The translations under genes and the position numbers were made by a program. A model generated the notes under the pieces. It made no database searches. It saw only the letters and a program-made list of their open reading frames with translations, and was not told the origin of the DNA. Below are positions 33,757 to 41,830 of a stretch of DNA of 64,000 nucleotides, piece by piece; the stretch's first letter is position 1; every line of letters begins with the position of its first letter. Where the stretch lies: assembly GCA_963729365.1 (NCBI GenBank), contig CAVSNQ010000023.1:85582-149581 (forward strand). The letters run 5' to 3'. Origin of the DNA: JASHPR01 sp963729365 (GTDB lineage: Bacteria > Actinomycetota > Actinomycetes > Streptosporangiales > Streptosporangiaceae).

Positions 33757-34204
33757 ATGTGGCTGTGGATCTTGGTCGGCGTCGTCGTGCTGTGGGCGTA
33801 GCGTGGTTCTGCTGGTCTGCGCTAATGGGGGTAGGCGACCGTCTTCACCGGGGCTGGATCGCCAAGGCGATCGACGCGAACCGAAAGGGCACGGCGCTGA
33901 GCGAGGCGATCAGCGCGGCGTGCGCCGGACGCTCTGGCGGCCCGGACGCGGGCGCGCTGGGCCGACATCCGGCGCCAGACGGATGGCCTCGCCCAGGAAC
34001 TGCACACGCTGCGGGACACGGCCGTGGACCCGGAGGACCGGGAGAGCGCCGCCGGGCGCTGGAGTCGCTGCAGACGCTTCGTCGCGCTCGACGACCTCAG
34101 CAATGCCCCAGGACAGGCCGAACGGGTGGCCGCGGTCCGCGACGCATGGGCGTGTTCGAGAATCGCTGCGGGCGCTGCGCGCGCCAGAGCCGCACCTGTG
34201 GTGA
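33757..34204 (+). pseudogene. Decayed gene for a small membrane-anchored coiled-coil protein
   Basis: No single frame is long. Frame 1 starts MWLWILVGVVVLWA, a membrane anchor, and stops. The next frame gives WIAKAIDANRKGTALSEAIS, the next RWADIRRQTDGLAQELHTLR and TAVDPEDRE, and another ends VRESLRALRAPEPHLW at 34204. Put together they look like an N-terminal membrane helix followed by a charged coiled coil, broken by at least three frame changes. Identity is unknown. It could be a true pseudogene or a stretch of poor sequence. Confidence 0.45.
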
Positions 34205-34215
34205 GGCGCGGTGGG

Positions 34216-34767
34216 CTAGCTTCGCTCGTCCCCGGCTAGCTGGGCGCGGTTGGCGCTCGGCTCTGCCTCGCGGGCGAGGAACCGGAGCCGCGCGGCCCGC
34301 GCGTCCCACGAGTAGACGACAGCGGTGCCGGCGATGAGGTCGTGCAGCGCACGGTGCTCGCGCTGCACCAGGATGCCGGCGAAGCCGAGGCCGAACAGCA
34401 GGAAGCTGAGCGGGAACGCGAGCGCGCGCAGCACCGCGTGCCGGGGGTCGACGGTCGCGCCGTCGGCCCGCACCACCCGCACGCCGAGCGCGGCCATGCC
34501 GAACGTCTTGCCGCTCGCGGCCCACGAGTAGCCGAAGTAGGCGAACTCCCAGGCGACGAAGATGATCGCGACGATGATGTTTTCCTTGCTCCACGAGACG
34601 TGTCGGCCGGTCACCACGCTCACCACGTAGGAAATCCCGGCCAGCGCGAGCGCGAACACGCCGGAACTCGCCGCGATGTCGAGGGCATAGGCGAGGAACC
34701 GCGAGACGGACCCCGCGTAGAGCCCCTGCGAGGTCACCGGCCGGGCGGCCCGCGTTCCGGCACTCAT
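34216..34767 (-). CDS. RDD-family membrane protein
   Basis: A 183-residue protein with three to four membrane helices. The RDD pattern is present in variant form: GSVSRFLAYALDIAASSGVF for the R-D pair of helix 1, then SGKTFGMAALGVRVVRADG and HRALHDLIAGTAVVY, the usual late Asp. Function is mostly unknown; some relatives act as Na+/H+ antiporters. Start ATG 34767 overlaps the stop of the nonapeptide-repeat gene (ATGA). Their coupling suggests that the two proteins act at the membrane together. Confidence 0.88.
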   Translation of the reverse strand: MSAGTRAARPVTSQGLYAGSVSRFLAYALDIAASSGVFALALAGISYVVSVVTGRHVSWSKENIIVAIIFVAWEFAYFGYSWAASGKTFGMAALGVRVVRADGATVDPRHAVLRALAFPLSFLLFGLGFAGILVQREHRALHDLIAGTAVVYSWDARAARLRFLAREAEPSANRAQLAGDERS

Positions 34768-35273
34768 GGCCCGGCCTGGCCCTTCAGCATGGCCGGCGGC
34801 CCGGCCGGCGCGGCCTGCTTGCGCCGCAGCCCGCGCTGTACCCAGCGGTCGATGAACTGATCGAGCCCGACCGCCTGGCTGCGCGCCGCGTCGAGGGCCT
34901 CGGTCGCCGCGCCGCCCGACGACCTGGCGATCACCGCGCCCACGTCGGTCTGCTTGACCAGGCTGTCCACGTCCACGCGCCGGAGCAGGTCGTTGACGTC
35001 GACACGGTCGAGCAGGGCGGCGACGTCCACGCGGTCGAGCAGTTCGTCGACGTCCGCCCGCTCCAGCAAGGCGGAGACGTCGACGCGGTCCAGCAGCGCG
35101 TTGACCTCGACCCGCCCGACGAGTGCGTTCACATCGACGCGGTCCAGCAGCGCGTTCACGTCCAGGGCCGAAACGATGAGGTCGAGCACGCGCTCGGCCA
35201 CGCGCTGGGCGAGCGCCTCGAACGGGTCGGTCATGCGCCGGCTGGCGTAGCGCAGCCGGTCGATTGGATCCAC
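34764..35273 (-). CDS. Nonapeptide-repeat protein paired with an RDD protein
   Basis: A 169-residue protein. Residues 1-36 (start DPIDRLRYASRRMTDPFEAL) are helical and amphipathic. Residues 37-117 are nine uninterrupted repeats of nine residues with the pattern LDVNALLDR (consensus x-D-V-x-x-L-L-x-R). Residues 118-169 form a charged tail ending RRKQAAPAG. I recall similar DVNALLDRVD-type proteins next to RDD proteins in other actinobacteria, but no function is known to me. Start GTG 35273 includes the amphipathic helix; an internal ATG at 35234 is possible. The repeats could form a solenoid or a long helix against the membrane. Confidence 0.75.
   Translation of the reverse strand: MDPIDRLRYASRRMTDPFEALAQRVAERVLDLIVSALDVNALLDRVDVNALVGRVEVNALLDRVDVSALLERADVDELLDRVDVAALLDRVDVNDLLRRVDVDSLVKQTDVGAVIARSSGGAATEALDAARSQAVGLDQFIDRWVQRGLRRKQAAPAGPPAMLKGQAGP
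34923..35165 (-). repeat. Nine tandem 27-bp coding repeats
   Basis: The DNA under residues 37-117 of the repeat protein is built of 27-base units (for example around gcggtccagcagcgcgtt). Units differ at silent and some coding positions, so this is a diverged coding repeat, not a CRISPR array: there are no unique spacers. Confidence 0.8.
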
Positions 35274-35589
35274 GTGATTGAGTATCGCCGCGCCTGGCCT
35301 GCATGAATCCTTCGCAGCGGGTACGCAGGGCCGCCGGGCAAATGGCGAGGTGCCCCGCCGACCGGGGCCGGCGGGGCACGCTCCTGGCGCCTCCCTGCGC
35401 GACATGGGGGCCAGGCGCAGGGAGGCGCGCTATTCCAATATCGGCGACGATTCTGACTGTTTGCTGACTAGTAATGCTATAAATCCTCCAAATTTCCTGA
35501 TCATGCCGCCACCAGCGCCGCGTCCCCGGGCTGGGCTAGCTTTGCTCGGCAGGTTGTTTCAGGCGCGTGGTCGGCTCATCGGAGATGGC
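35274..35589. other. Divergent intergenic region
   Basis: The 316 bases between the repeat-protein gene (minus) and the amino-acid dehydrogenase gene (plus) hold the two hairpins above and then an AT-richer stretch (35430-35500), where the plus-strand promoter probably lies. No coding frame is supported. Confidence 0.5.
35351..35428. terminator. Two tandem strong hairpins between divergent genes
   Basis: TGCCCCGCCG (35351-35360) pairs with CGGCGGGGCA (35369-35378). GCGCCTCCCTGCGC (35387-35400) pairs perfectly with GCGCAGGGAGGCGC (35415-35428). The stems are 10 and 14 bp with loops of 8 and 14. They lie in the 5' regions of both flanking genes, not at 3' ends, so they may act as attenuators or as leftovers of a lost gene. 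No T-tract follows either of them. Confidence 0.55.
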
Positions 35590-36714
35590 ATGACAGACGA
35601 ACTGGTCGCGGGACGCAACTCCGGTCCCGAGATCATCGAGCTGAATTCGGTTCCCGGGTTTGTGGTGTTCGACCTGGCCGGCGCGCCGGTGTCCGCCGGC
35701 GGGACACGGCTGGCGCCGGATGTCAGCGCGGCCGAGGTGGCGCTGCTGGCCCGGGCGATGACCTACAAATACGCGGCGCTGGGAACACAGATCGGCGGCG
35801 CCAAGGCGGGCGTGCGCGGCGACCCGGCCGATGCGGCGGCCCGGGCCAGGCTGATGGCGCGGTTCTGCGCCGAGGTCCGCCCGATGACCGACGCGGGCCG
35901 GTTCCTGACCGGGCCGGACATGGGCACCGCCGAGGAGGATTTCGCGCCGCTGCGCGAGCGCCGCGCCGCGCCCGGCGCCATGGGCGCCGTGGTTGGCGGC
36001 GTGCCGTTCGAGGACCTGCTGACCGGGTACGGCGTCGCGGTCGCCGCCGACACGGCGCTGCGCGCCCGGTGGGGCTGGGGCTGGGAAGGCCGCTCGGTGG
36101 CGATCGAGGGATTCGGCAAGGTCGGCGGCGGGGTGGCGCGCGAGGTCATCCGCCGGGGCGGCCGGGTGGCCGCGGTGTCCACGCTGGCCGGGTGCATCGC
36201 GGACCCACTGGGGGTGGACATCGGGCTGCTGCTGGCACTTCGCAGCGCGCACGGTGATGCCTGTGTCGCTCATTACGGCCTGCCGGTCGCCCCACCGGGC
36301 CATCTGTTCACCACGGTGGACGTCGATGTCATCGTCCCCGGAACCCGCCCCGGTGTGATCACCGGCCAGACCGCTGGGTCCCTGCCGCGGAGCGTTCGCG
36401 TGATCGCGCCCGCGGCGAACGCGCCGTACACCGAGGAAGGCGCCGGGGTGCTGCGCAGGCGGGACATCCTGGCGCTGCCGGACTTTGTCTGCAACGCGGG
36501 CGCGGTGCTCGGCTACCGATCGCCGGGGGACGCGACCCCGGAGCAGGTCCTGACGGCTGCCGGGGCCACGATCGCCGAGGTCATCGCCGCGGTGATGGAC
36601 CACCAGGGCGGCCCGCTCGCCGGCGCGCTGGCGCAAGCGCAGGAGTTCTTGCGCAGCTGGTGGGGCGAGCCACCCGCCCCGCCGTTCGCGCCCGCAACCG
36701 AACAGGATCGATGA
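35590..36714 (+). CDS. Glu/Leu/Phe/Val dehydrogenase family protein
   Basis: A 374-residue amino-acid dehydrogenase. The catalytic regions are MTYKYAALGTQIGGAKAGVR (substrate and catalytic Lys residues), GPDMGTAEEDF (catalytic Asp), and the NAD(P) loop VAIEGFGKVGGGVAREV near residue 170. It interconverts a 2-oxo acid and an amino acid with ammonia. It is shorter than classical hexameric GDH (about 450) and close in size to leucine/phenylalanine dehydrogenases (about 350-370). Start ATG 35590 has GGAG five bases upstream. It stands alone, so the substrate cannot be inferred from context. Confidence 0.88.
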   Translation: MTDELVAGRNSGPEIIELNSVPGFVVFDLAGAPVSAGGTRLAPDVSAAEVALLARAMTYKYAALGTQIGGAKAGVRGDPADAAARARLMARFCAEVRPMTDAGRFLTGPDMGTAEEDFAPLRERRAAPGAMGAVVGGVPFEDLLTGYGVAVAADTALRARWGWGWEGRSVAIEGFGKVGGGVAREVIRRGGRVAAVSTLAGCIADPLGVDIGLLLALRSAHGDACVAHYGLPVAPPGHLFTTVDVDVIVPGTRPGVITGQTAGSLPRSVRVIAPAANAPYTEEGAGVLRRRDILALPDFVCNAGAVLGYRSPGDATPEQVLTAAGATIAEVIAAVMDHQGGPLAGALAQAQEFLRSWWGEPPAPPFAPATEQDR

Positions 36715-36930
36715 ATTCAGCCGGGCCGGTCCGCCGGTCGCGGCTGCCTGCGTGAGGAACCGCCGCACCGCCCGCGGGCTGGCCAGCACCTGGACGTCGG
36801 CACTGGCAGCGTGGTCCGATCGCCTGGCGGATCAGGGCGCGCCGCGGTAGCCCAGCAGCCAGCGCCAGAACCGCGCCCCCCACCCCCCCCCCGCACCCCC
36901 ACACCCACCAGCCCAGGATGACCACGCGCT
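36715..36930. other. Convergent spacer with C homopolymers
   Basis: The 216 bases contain C-tracts of 6 (36876-36881) and 10 (36883-36892) followed by further C runs. No gene is seen. Such tracts are prone to slippage and to sequencing error. Confidence 0.5.
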
Positions 36931-37746
36931 TCAACGGGCGAGTTCGTACTTCTGGTACCAGTGGATCTCATCGGTGAAGCCGATCCTCCGGTACAGCGCG
37001 GCGGCCGCGCCGCCGTCCGTGGCGTTGATGATCAGGGAGCGGCAGCCGTCGGCCATGCCCGCGTCCACCCAGCGCGCGAGCATCGCCTGGGCAATGCCCC
37101 GGTGCCGGAACGGCACCCGGGTGCCGAGGTTGAACACGAGCTGGTCGCGCCCCCGGTAGTAGGCAAGGACCGCAACGCGCTCGCCGCCGAGCAGGCCAAG
37201 CTGGCATTCGGCCAAGGCCAGCTCGCCCCGGCGGACCGCGACCTCGTGGGCTAGCCGATCGGGCGCCGGAGCCGACTCGGTGTCACCGAAGGACTGCAGC
37301 TTCACCGTTGCCCATTCGGCGAGGCCCGCCTCGTCCACGCTCTCGATCACCAGCTGCTCGGGGCCGGCCCGGTCGGTCATGGGGCCGACCAGGGCCAGGT
37401 GCGTCGTTGCGTCGCCGGGCTGGCACCCGGTGCGGCGCAGCGCCCCGTCCAGCCGGGCCGCCCGCTCCCTGTCATCCACCCAGATCGTCAGCGTGCCCGC
37501 CCCGCTGGCCGCCATCGCGTCGGCGAGGGCGGCCGGGACCTGGCCCGGCTCGCCGACTCTGAGGATGACGCGCGTCTGGCCGGAACCGAGGTCGCTCTGG
37601 TACCCGTACCAGTGCTCGCTGACCTCGTAGCCGATCTCCGGCGCCGAGGCCGTGAACCAGCCGCTTACCTCCCCGGCCACCGCATCGTGTTCCGGATGGG
37701 CCGCCGGCCGCCGGCCGGATTGTCCGGGATCCGCGCCGTCGCCCAC
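36931..37746 (-). CDS. GNAT-family N-acetyltransferase
   Basis: A 271-residue protein with a variable N-terminal half (YQSDLGSGQTRVILRVGEPG) and a C-terminal GNAT domain. Acetyl-CoA motif: VPFRHRGIAQAMLARWVDAG; closing strands: LIINATDGGAAAALYRRIGF and WYQKYELAR. Such double-GNAT-like proteins are common in actinobacteria and mostly without known substrates. Start GTG 37746 has GGAG five bases upstream; the frame is open further but with no homology. It lies just downstream of the kinase-WD40 gene on the same strand. Confidence 0.82.
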   Translation of the reverse strand: MGDGADPGQSGRRPAAHPEHDAVAGEVSGWFTASAPEIGYEVSEHWYGYQSDLGSGQTRVILRVGEPGQVPAALADAMAASGAGTLTIWVDDRERAARLDGALRRTGCQPGDATTHLALVGPMTDRAGPEQLVIESVDEAGLAEWATVKLQSFGDTESAPAPDRLAHEVAVRRGELALAECQLGLLGGERVAVLAYYRGRDQLVFNLGTRVPFRHRGIAQAMLARWVDAGMADGCRSLIINATDGGAAAALYRRIGFTDEIHWYQKYELAR

Positions 37747-37784
37747 GGCTCCATACTGGCACGTGCGCGCGCCGCCGACACCGG

Positions 37785-39908
37785 TCAGGAGTGCGACGCG
37801 GCTACGGTGATTCCCCACAAGGAGGTGACGCCGTCCAGGTCGGCGGTGGCCAGCATCTTGCCGTTCGGGCTGAACGCGACCGACGAGACGCTGCTGTTGA
37901 GGCCGACGTTGGCCAAGGTGGCGATGCGGCGGCCGGTAGCCACATCCCACAGATACGCGCTGCCGTCCTGGTCGGCGGTGGCCAGGATCTTGCCGTTCGG
38001 GCTGAACGCGACCGACGAGACGGTCGTCGTGGAGCTCGGGTCGGTCAGGGTGAGGACGCGACCGCGGCTGGCCACGTTCCACAAGTAGGCGCTGCCGTCC
38101 TGGTCGCCGGTGGCCAGGATCTTGCCGTTCGGGCTGAACGCGACCGCGTACACGGAGATGTCGCCGGGAGCGGTCAGGGCGGCGACGCGGCGCTGGGTGG
38201 CGACGTTCCACAGGTACGTGCTGCCGTCAATGTCGGCGGTGGCCACCATCTGGCCGCCCGGGCTGAACGCGACGCCGTACACCGAGTTGCTGCTGCCGGG
38301 AGCGGTCAGGGTGCCGACCAGGCTGCCGCCCGCCCACAGGTAGGTGCTGCCGTCATAATCGCCCGTGGCCAGTGTCTTGTCGTGGGGGCCGTACTCGGTC
38401 GACTCCACCGCTCCGAACGCCGGGCCGGTCAGGGTCGCCGAAAGCTGACGGGTGGCGAGGTTCCACGTGTAGGCACTGCCGTTCTGGTCGCCGGCCGCCA
38501 GCACCCTGCCGTTCATGCTGAACGCGGCTGAATTCACGCCGTTGCTGCCCGGGTCGCGGATCGTGGCGCTGCGCTTGTCGGTGGCGGTGTCCCACAGGTA
38601 GAGGCTGCCGTTACGGTCCGCGGTGGCAAGCATGCTGCCGTCCGGGCTGAACGCCACGGCATCCACGCCAGCGCTGCCGGGGTCTGTCAATGTGCCGATG
38701 CGGCTCACGCTGACGGCGCCGGCACCGTCGCCGCTGGTAGCCGGCGGGCTGTGCGTGAAAATCCCGTGCGTGGCCGCGGCGATGCCAGCCACGGCGGCCA
38801 GCACGACAAGCGCCAGCGCGGCCAGGCCGATGCGCCGGCGGCGAGAGTGGCCCGGCCGGGCGCTCTCCCCGGAGGAGTGGCGGCCACGGCGGGGATCGCT
38901 GGGCGGGGCGGTGTCGGCCGCGCCGGCCTCCCCGTCCCCCGGTACGGCCGACGCGCTACCCGGCCTGATGCCCTCCTCCGCGCCCGGCATCTGGGTACGC
39001 GGCCCGCTGGAGGCGGCGGCCTCGTACGGAGCCAGGCCGAGCGCGACCCGCAGTTCGTCGATGAACTCGCGGCAGCTGTCATACCTTTGGTGCGGCTCCT
39101 TTGCCAGTGCCCTGGCCAGGACCCGGTCCACGGCGCGCGGGAGGTCGGGCCGCAGCATGACCAGCGAGGGCGGGGGCTCGGACAGGTGCGCCCACAGCAC
39201 GGCCATGGGCTCCGGGCGCGCGAACGGTGCCGCGCCGCTCAGCGCCTCGAACGTCAAGCACGCCAGCGCGTACTGATCGGCCTGCCCGTCTACCGGCCGT
39301 CCGTTGATCTGCTCCGGGGCCGCGTACTCGGCGGTGCCCATGAACTGCCCTGAGCCGGTCAGCCCGGCCGCCGCCGCGGCCCGTTTGCTCAGCCCGAAAT
39401 CTGACAGGTACACATGCTCCGGGCGGCCGGGACGGGCGTCCACCAGGACGTTCGCCGGCTTCACGTCGCGGTGCACCAGCCCGGCGCCATGTGCGGCATC
39501 CAGCGCCCAGGCGACCGGCGATAGTAATGCGGCGGTCCGGTCCGCCGACAGTGGGCCCTCCCGGAGCATCACCGATCGCAGGTCGCCGCCGACGACCAGG
39601 CGCATCGCGATGAACAGCACGCCGTCGCCCTCACCGGCCTCATAGACCGGGATAATGTGCGGATCGTCCACCGCCGCGGCTGCCCGCGATTCCCGGATGA
39701 AGCGCTGCCGGAACCCCTCATCAGCCGCCAGGCCTGGTGCCAGGACCTTCAGCGCGACCATGCGGCTCAGGCGCTCGTCCCTGGCGCGGAACACCACGGC
39801 CATACCGCCCGCACCGATCTGGCTCTCCAGCAGGTAACCCGCCACCCGTGAGCCTGGAGCAAGCGCCGGCAGCGGTCCGTAGGCTTGCCTGAAGGAGTCC
39901 TCGGCCAT
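37785..39908 (-). CDS. Ser/Thr protein kinase with membrane helix and WD40 repeats
   Basis: A 707-residue fusion. Residues 24-290 are a Hanks-type kinase: glycine loop GAGGMAVVF (32-40), Lys54 in VALKVL, VHRDVKPANVL (Asp148), SDFGLSK (170-172 DFG). Residues 300-355 are a Pro/Ser-rich linker and 360-380 one membrane helix. From about 405 there are seven WD40 repeats with the pattern VAFSPNGKILATADQDGSAYLW. The repeats are nearly identical to each other, so they arose by recent duplication. The kinase is inside; the propeller is predicted outside, where it may sense a ligand or scaffold. Start ATG 39908 follows AGGAGG. Confidence 0.92.
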   Translation of the reverse strand: MAEDSFRQAYGPLPALAPGSRVAGYLLESQIGAGGMAVVFRARDERLSRMVALKVLAPGLAADEGFRQRFIRESRAAAAVDDPHIIPVYEAGEGDGVLFIAMRLVVGGDLRSVMLREGPLSADRTAALLSPVAWALDAAHGAGLVHRDVKPANVLVDARPGRPEHVYLSDFGLSKRAAAAAGLTGSGQFMGTAEYAAPEQINGRPVDGQADQYALACLTFEALSGAAPFARPEPMAVLWAHLSEPPPSLVMLRPDLPRAVDRVLARALAKEPHQRYDSCREFIDELRVALGLAPYEAAASSGPRTQMPGAEEGIRPGSASAVPGDGEAGAADTAPPSDPRRGRHSSGESARPGHSRRRRIGLAALALVVLAAVAGIAAATHGIFTHSPPATSGDGAGAVSVSRIGTLTDPGSAGVDAVAFSPDGSMLATADRNGSLYLWDTATDKRSATIRDPGSNGVNSAAFSMNGRVLAAGDQNGSAYTWNLATRQLSATLTGPAFGAVESTEYGPHDKTLATGDYDGSTYLWAGGSLVGTLTAPGSSNSVYGVAFSPGGQMVATADIDGSTYLWNVATQRRVAALTAPGDISVYAVAFSPNGKILATGDQDGSAYLWNVASRGRVLTLTDPSSTTTVSSVAFSPNGKILATADQDGSAYLWDVATGRRIATLANVGLNSSVSSVAFSPNGKMLATADLDGVTSLWGITVAASHS

Positions 39909-39989
39909 CACACCTCCTCCCCGGGCCGCCAGACATCATAGCTAATGTCCATTTCACCGCCGATCCTGGCATGAAATCTCGCGCAAAGC

Positions 39990-40916
39990 TCAGAAGGTGA
40001 GAACGATTCGGCCACGATGCGGCCCTGAGGTGAACTCCTGGTAGGCGGCGCGGGCCTCGGAGACGTCGAACTGCCTGGCGACGGGCGTGTGCAGCCGGCA
40101 GGCCGAGGCCATCTGCACGAGCGCGGGCAGCCCGACCGGGTCCATCCGCGCGTAGACCCGGCTGGCCGTGATGCCGCGCTCCGTGTCCGGCACGACCGTG
40201 ACGCTGGCGTACCTGCCGCCGTCCCTGATCGCGCCGAGGGCGGGCGCGCCGATGCCCGCGGTGTCGAGCAGTGCATCAACGCCCCCAGAGATCGCTTCGC
40301 GGACGGCCGTTCCGGGGCCGCTTCCCTGCGTGATCGCGTGCCTTGCGCCCCGTGCCAGCACGTCCGGCCGGTCGCGCTCATAGACGATCGCCGCCACGTC
40401 GAAGCCGCGCCCGACCGCAAGGTCGAGGGCGAACCCGCCGACCGCCCCGGCGGCGCCGGTGACCGCGAGGGTCTCTCCGGCCGCCAGTTTCAGCTCATCG
40501 AGGCCGCGCCACGCGGTAAGGCCGTTCAGGCCGACGGTGGTGAGCTGAGCAGCCGCCAGGCCCTCCGGGGCTACGGCAACGTCGGTGGCGGGCAGCGCGA
40601 CCATCGACGCCTGGGTCCCGTGGCCGGTCACGTACCAGATGCTGAAGCCGACCACGCGCTGGCCGATCAGCGACGGGTTGACGCCGTTGCCGACAGCGGT
40701 CACCCGGCCGGCGAGATCCCATCCCGGCGTATACGGCGGCTCGAGCCCGGGCGGGAAGCGCGGCGCCGCAGCGCCGCTGACGATCCCTGCGTCGGACGGG
40801 TTGATGGTGGCCGCATCGGTGGCGATCAGCACCTCGCCGCCGGCCGGCCGGGGGTCGTCCGCCTCGGTGACGACCAGGTTCTCGACGCCGAACTTGGGAA
40901 CGCGCACCACGCGCAT
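39990..40916 (-). CDS. Zinc-independent MDR quinone oxidoreductase-like protein
   Basis: A 308-residue MDR protein of the quinone-oxidoreductase type. N-terminal GroES-like fold (VLIATDAATINPSDAGIVSG), the region GYTPGWDLAGRVTAVGNGVN, and the NADPH loop LAVTGAAGAVGGFALDLAV near residue 150. Zinc-binding cysteines are absent. It reduces quinones or enones with NADPH. Start ATG 40916 has GGGGGAG seven bases upstream; an adjacent GTG is also possible. It stands alone on the minus strand next to the TetR gene. Confidence 0.88.
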   Translation of the reverse strand: MRVVRVPKFGVENLVVTEADDPRPAGGEVLIATDAATINPSDAGIVSGAAAPRFPPGLEPPYTPGWDLAGRVTAVGNGVNPSLIGQRVVGFSIWYVTGHGTQASMVALPATDVAVAPEGLAAAQLTTVGLNGLTAWRGLDELKLAAGETLAVTGAAGAVGGFALDLAVGRGFDVAAIVYERDRPDVLARGARHAITQGSGPGTAVREAISGGVDALLDTAGIGAPALGAIRDGGRYASVTVVPDTERGITASRVYARMDPVGLPALVQMASACRLHTPVARQFDVSEARAAYQEFTSGPHRGRIVLTF

Positions 40917-41020
40917 CACAAAGCTCCCCCCGATGCCGCGCCCGCCCGAACCCTACTGCGGGCGGGTGCCTGACAGCATAATCTGCGGCGCACTCAGCCG
41001 AGCGGAAACCGATTGCCGCG

Positions 41021-41662
41021 TTATTCTGCGCGCCGGCGCTTCTGCCCAGTGCCGGACTGCGTCCCGACGGTGGCGTTCGGCCGGCCGAGGCCGGTGATGA
41101 GCAGGTCAACCATGCGGCGGGCGTCGTAGGGCGAGTCGCTGCCGACGCCGGCGCAGAGGCTGCCGACCGCGCGCATCAGCTCGTAGGCGTCCACATCGGG
41201 CCGGATCTCGCCGGCGGCGACGGCGGCGTCGCGAAGCCGGGTGCACACGGGCACGAGGCGGTCGATGAAGTAGGTGTGCAGTGCTTCGAAGCTCGCTTTA
41301 TCGGATTGCAGTGCCGCGGCGAGCCCGTGCTTGGTGACGAGGAAGTCGACGAAGAGGTCGATCCACTCGACCAGCGCGCCGTACGGGGAGTCGCAGCTCG
41401 CCAGCAGGGCTGGGCCGGCCTCGGCGCAGGCCTCGACCTGGTGGCGGTAGACGGCGACGATGAGATCTGCCCGCGTCGGGAAGTGCCGGTAGATGGTGCC
41501 CATGCCGACGCCGGCCCTGGCCGCGATCTCGCGCACCGGCGCGTCCACACCGGAGGCAACGAACACGGCGGCGGCGGCCTCCAGCAGGGTCTGCTCGTTG
41601 CGCCGGGCGTCGGCCCGCTTGCGCGCGGGCGCCGACCCGGCTCGTCCATGGACATCGGGCAC
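41021..41662 (-). CDS. TetR-family transcriptional regulator
   Basis: A 213-residue TetR regulator. The N-terminal HTH is VREIAARAGVGMGTIYRHFP; the remainder is the helical ligand domain, with the later CTRLRDAAVAAGEIRPDVDA helix. Start GTG 41662 has GGGAGGGC upstream. It is divergent from an LLM-class flavin oxidoreductase gene, with two copies of a GGAGC/GCTCC palindrome between them, so it very likely represses itself and that oxidoreductase. Confidence 0.9.
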   Translation of the reverse strand: MPDVHGRAGSAPARKRADARRNEQTLLEAAAAVFVASGVDAPVREIAARAGVGMGTIYRHFPTRADLIVAVYRHQVEACAEAGPALLASCDSPYGALVEWIDLFVDFLVTKHGLAAALQSDKASFEALHTYFIDRLVPVCTRLRDAAVAAGEIRPDVDAYELMRAVGSLCAGVGSDSPYDARRMVDLLITGLGRPNATVGTQSGTGQKRRRAE

Positions 41663-41696
41663 CGCGACGCCCTCCCGCCTCGTCGAGCTTGATAAA

Positions 41697-41768
41697 CGGA
41701 GCAGCGCTCCGTATGCTGAGCGGAGCAGCGCTCCGCTTGATAATGATGCCAGAGCGGAGCAGCAGCCG
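41697..41768. promoter_or_regulatory. Tandem TetR operators
   Basis: CGGAGCAGCGCTCCG occurs twice, at 41697-41711 and 41721-41735, 24 bases start to start, and a weaker CGGAGCAGCAGCCG follows at 41755-41768. Each full site is a near-perfect palindrome GGAGC/GCTCC. Spacing of two helical turns suggests paired dimers. They lie between the TetR and LLM oxidoreductase genes. Confidence 0.8.
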
Positions 41769-41830
41769 CACCTGGGCGTGCAATCGCACGTCCACCCGGG
41801 AAGACGGGGAGCACGAAAAGGAGCAGGCCG

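Noticed and set aside
34923..35165. CRISPR-like array from the regular 27-base repeats
   Set aside because: Repeats are contiguous with no spacers, lie inside one coding frame and keep a nine-residue period; no cas genes are near.
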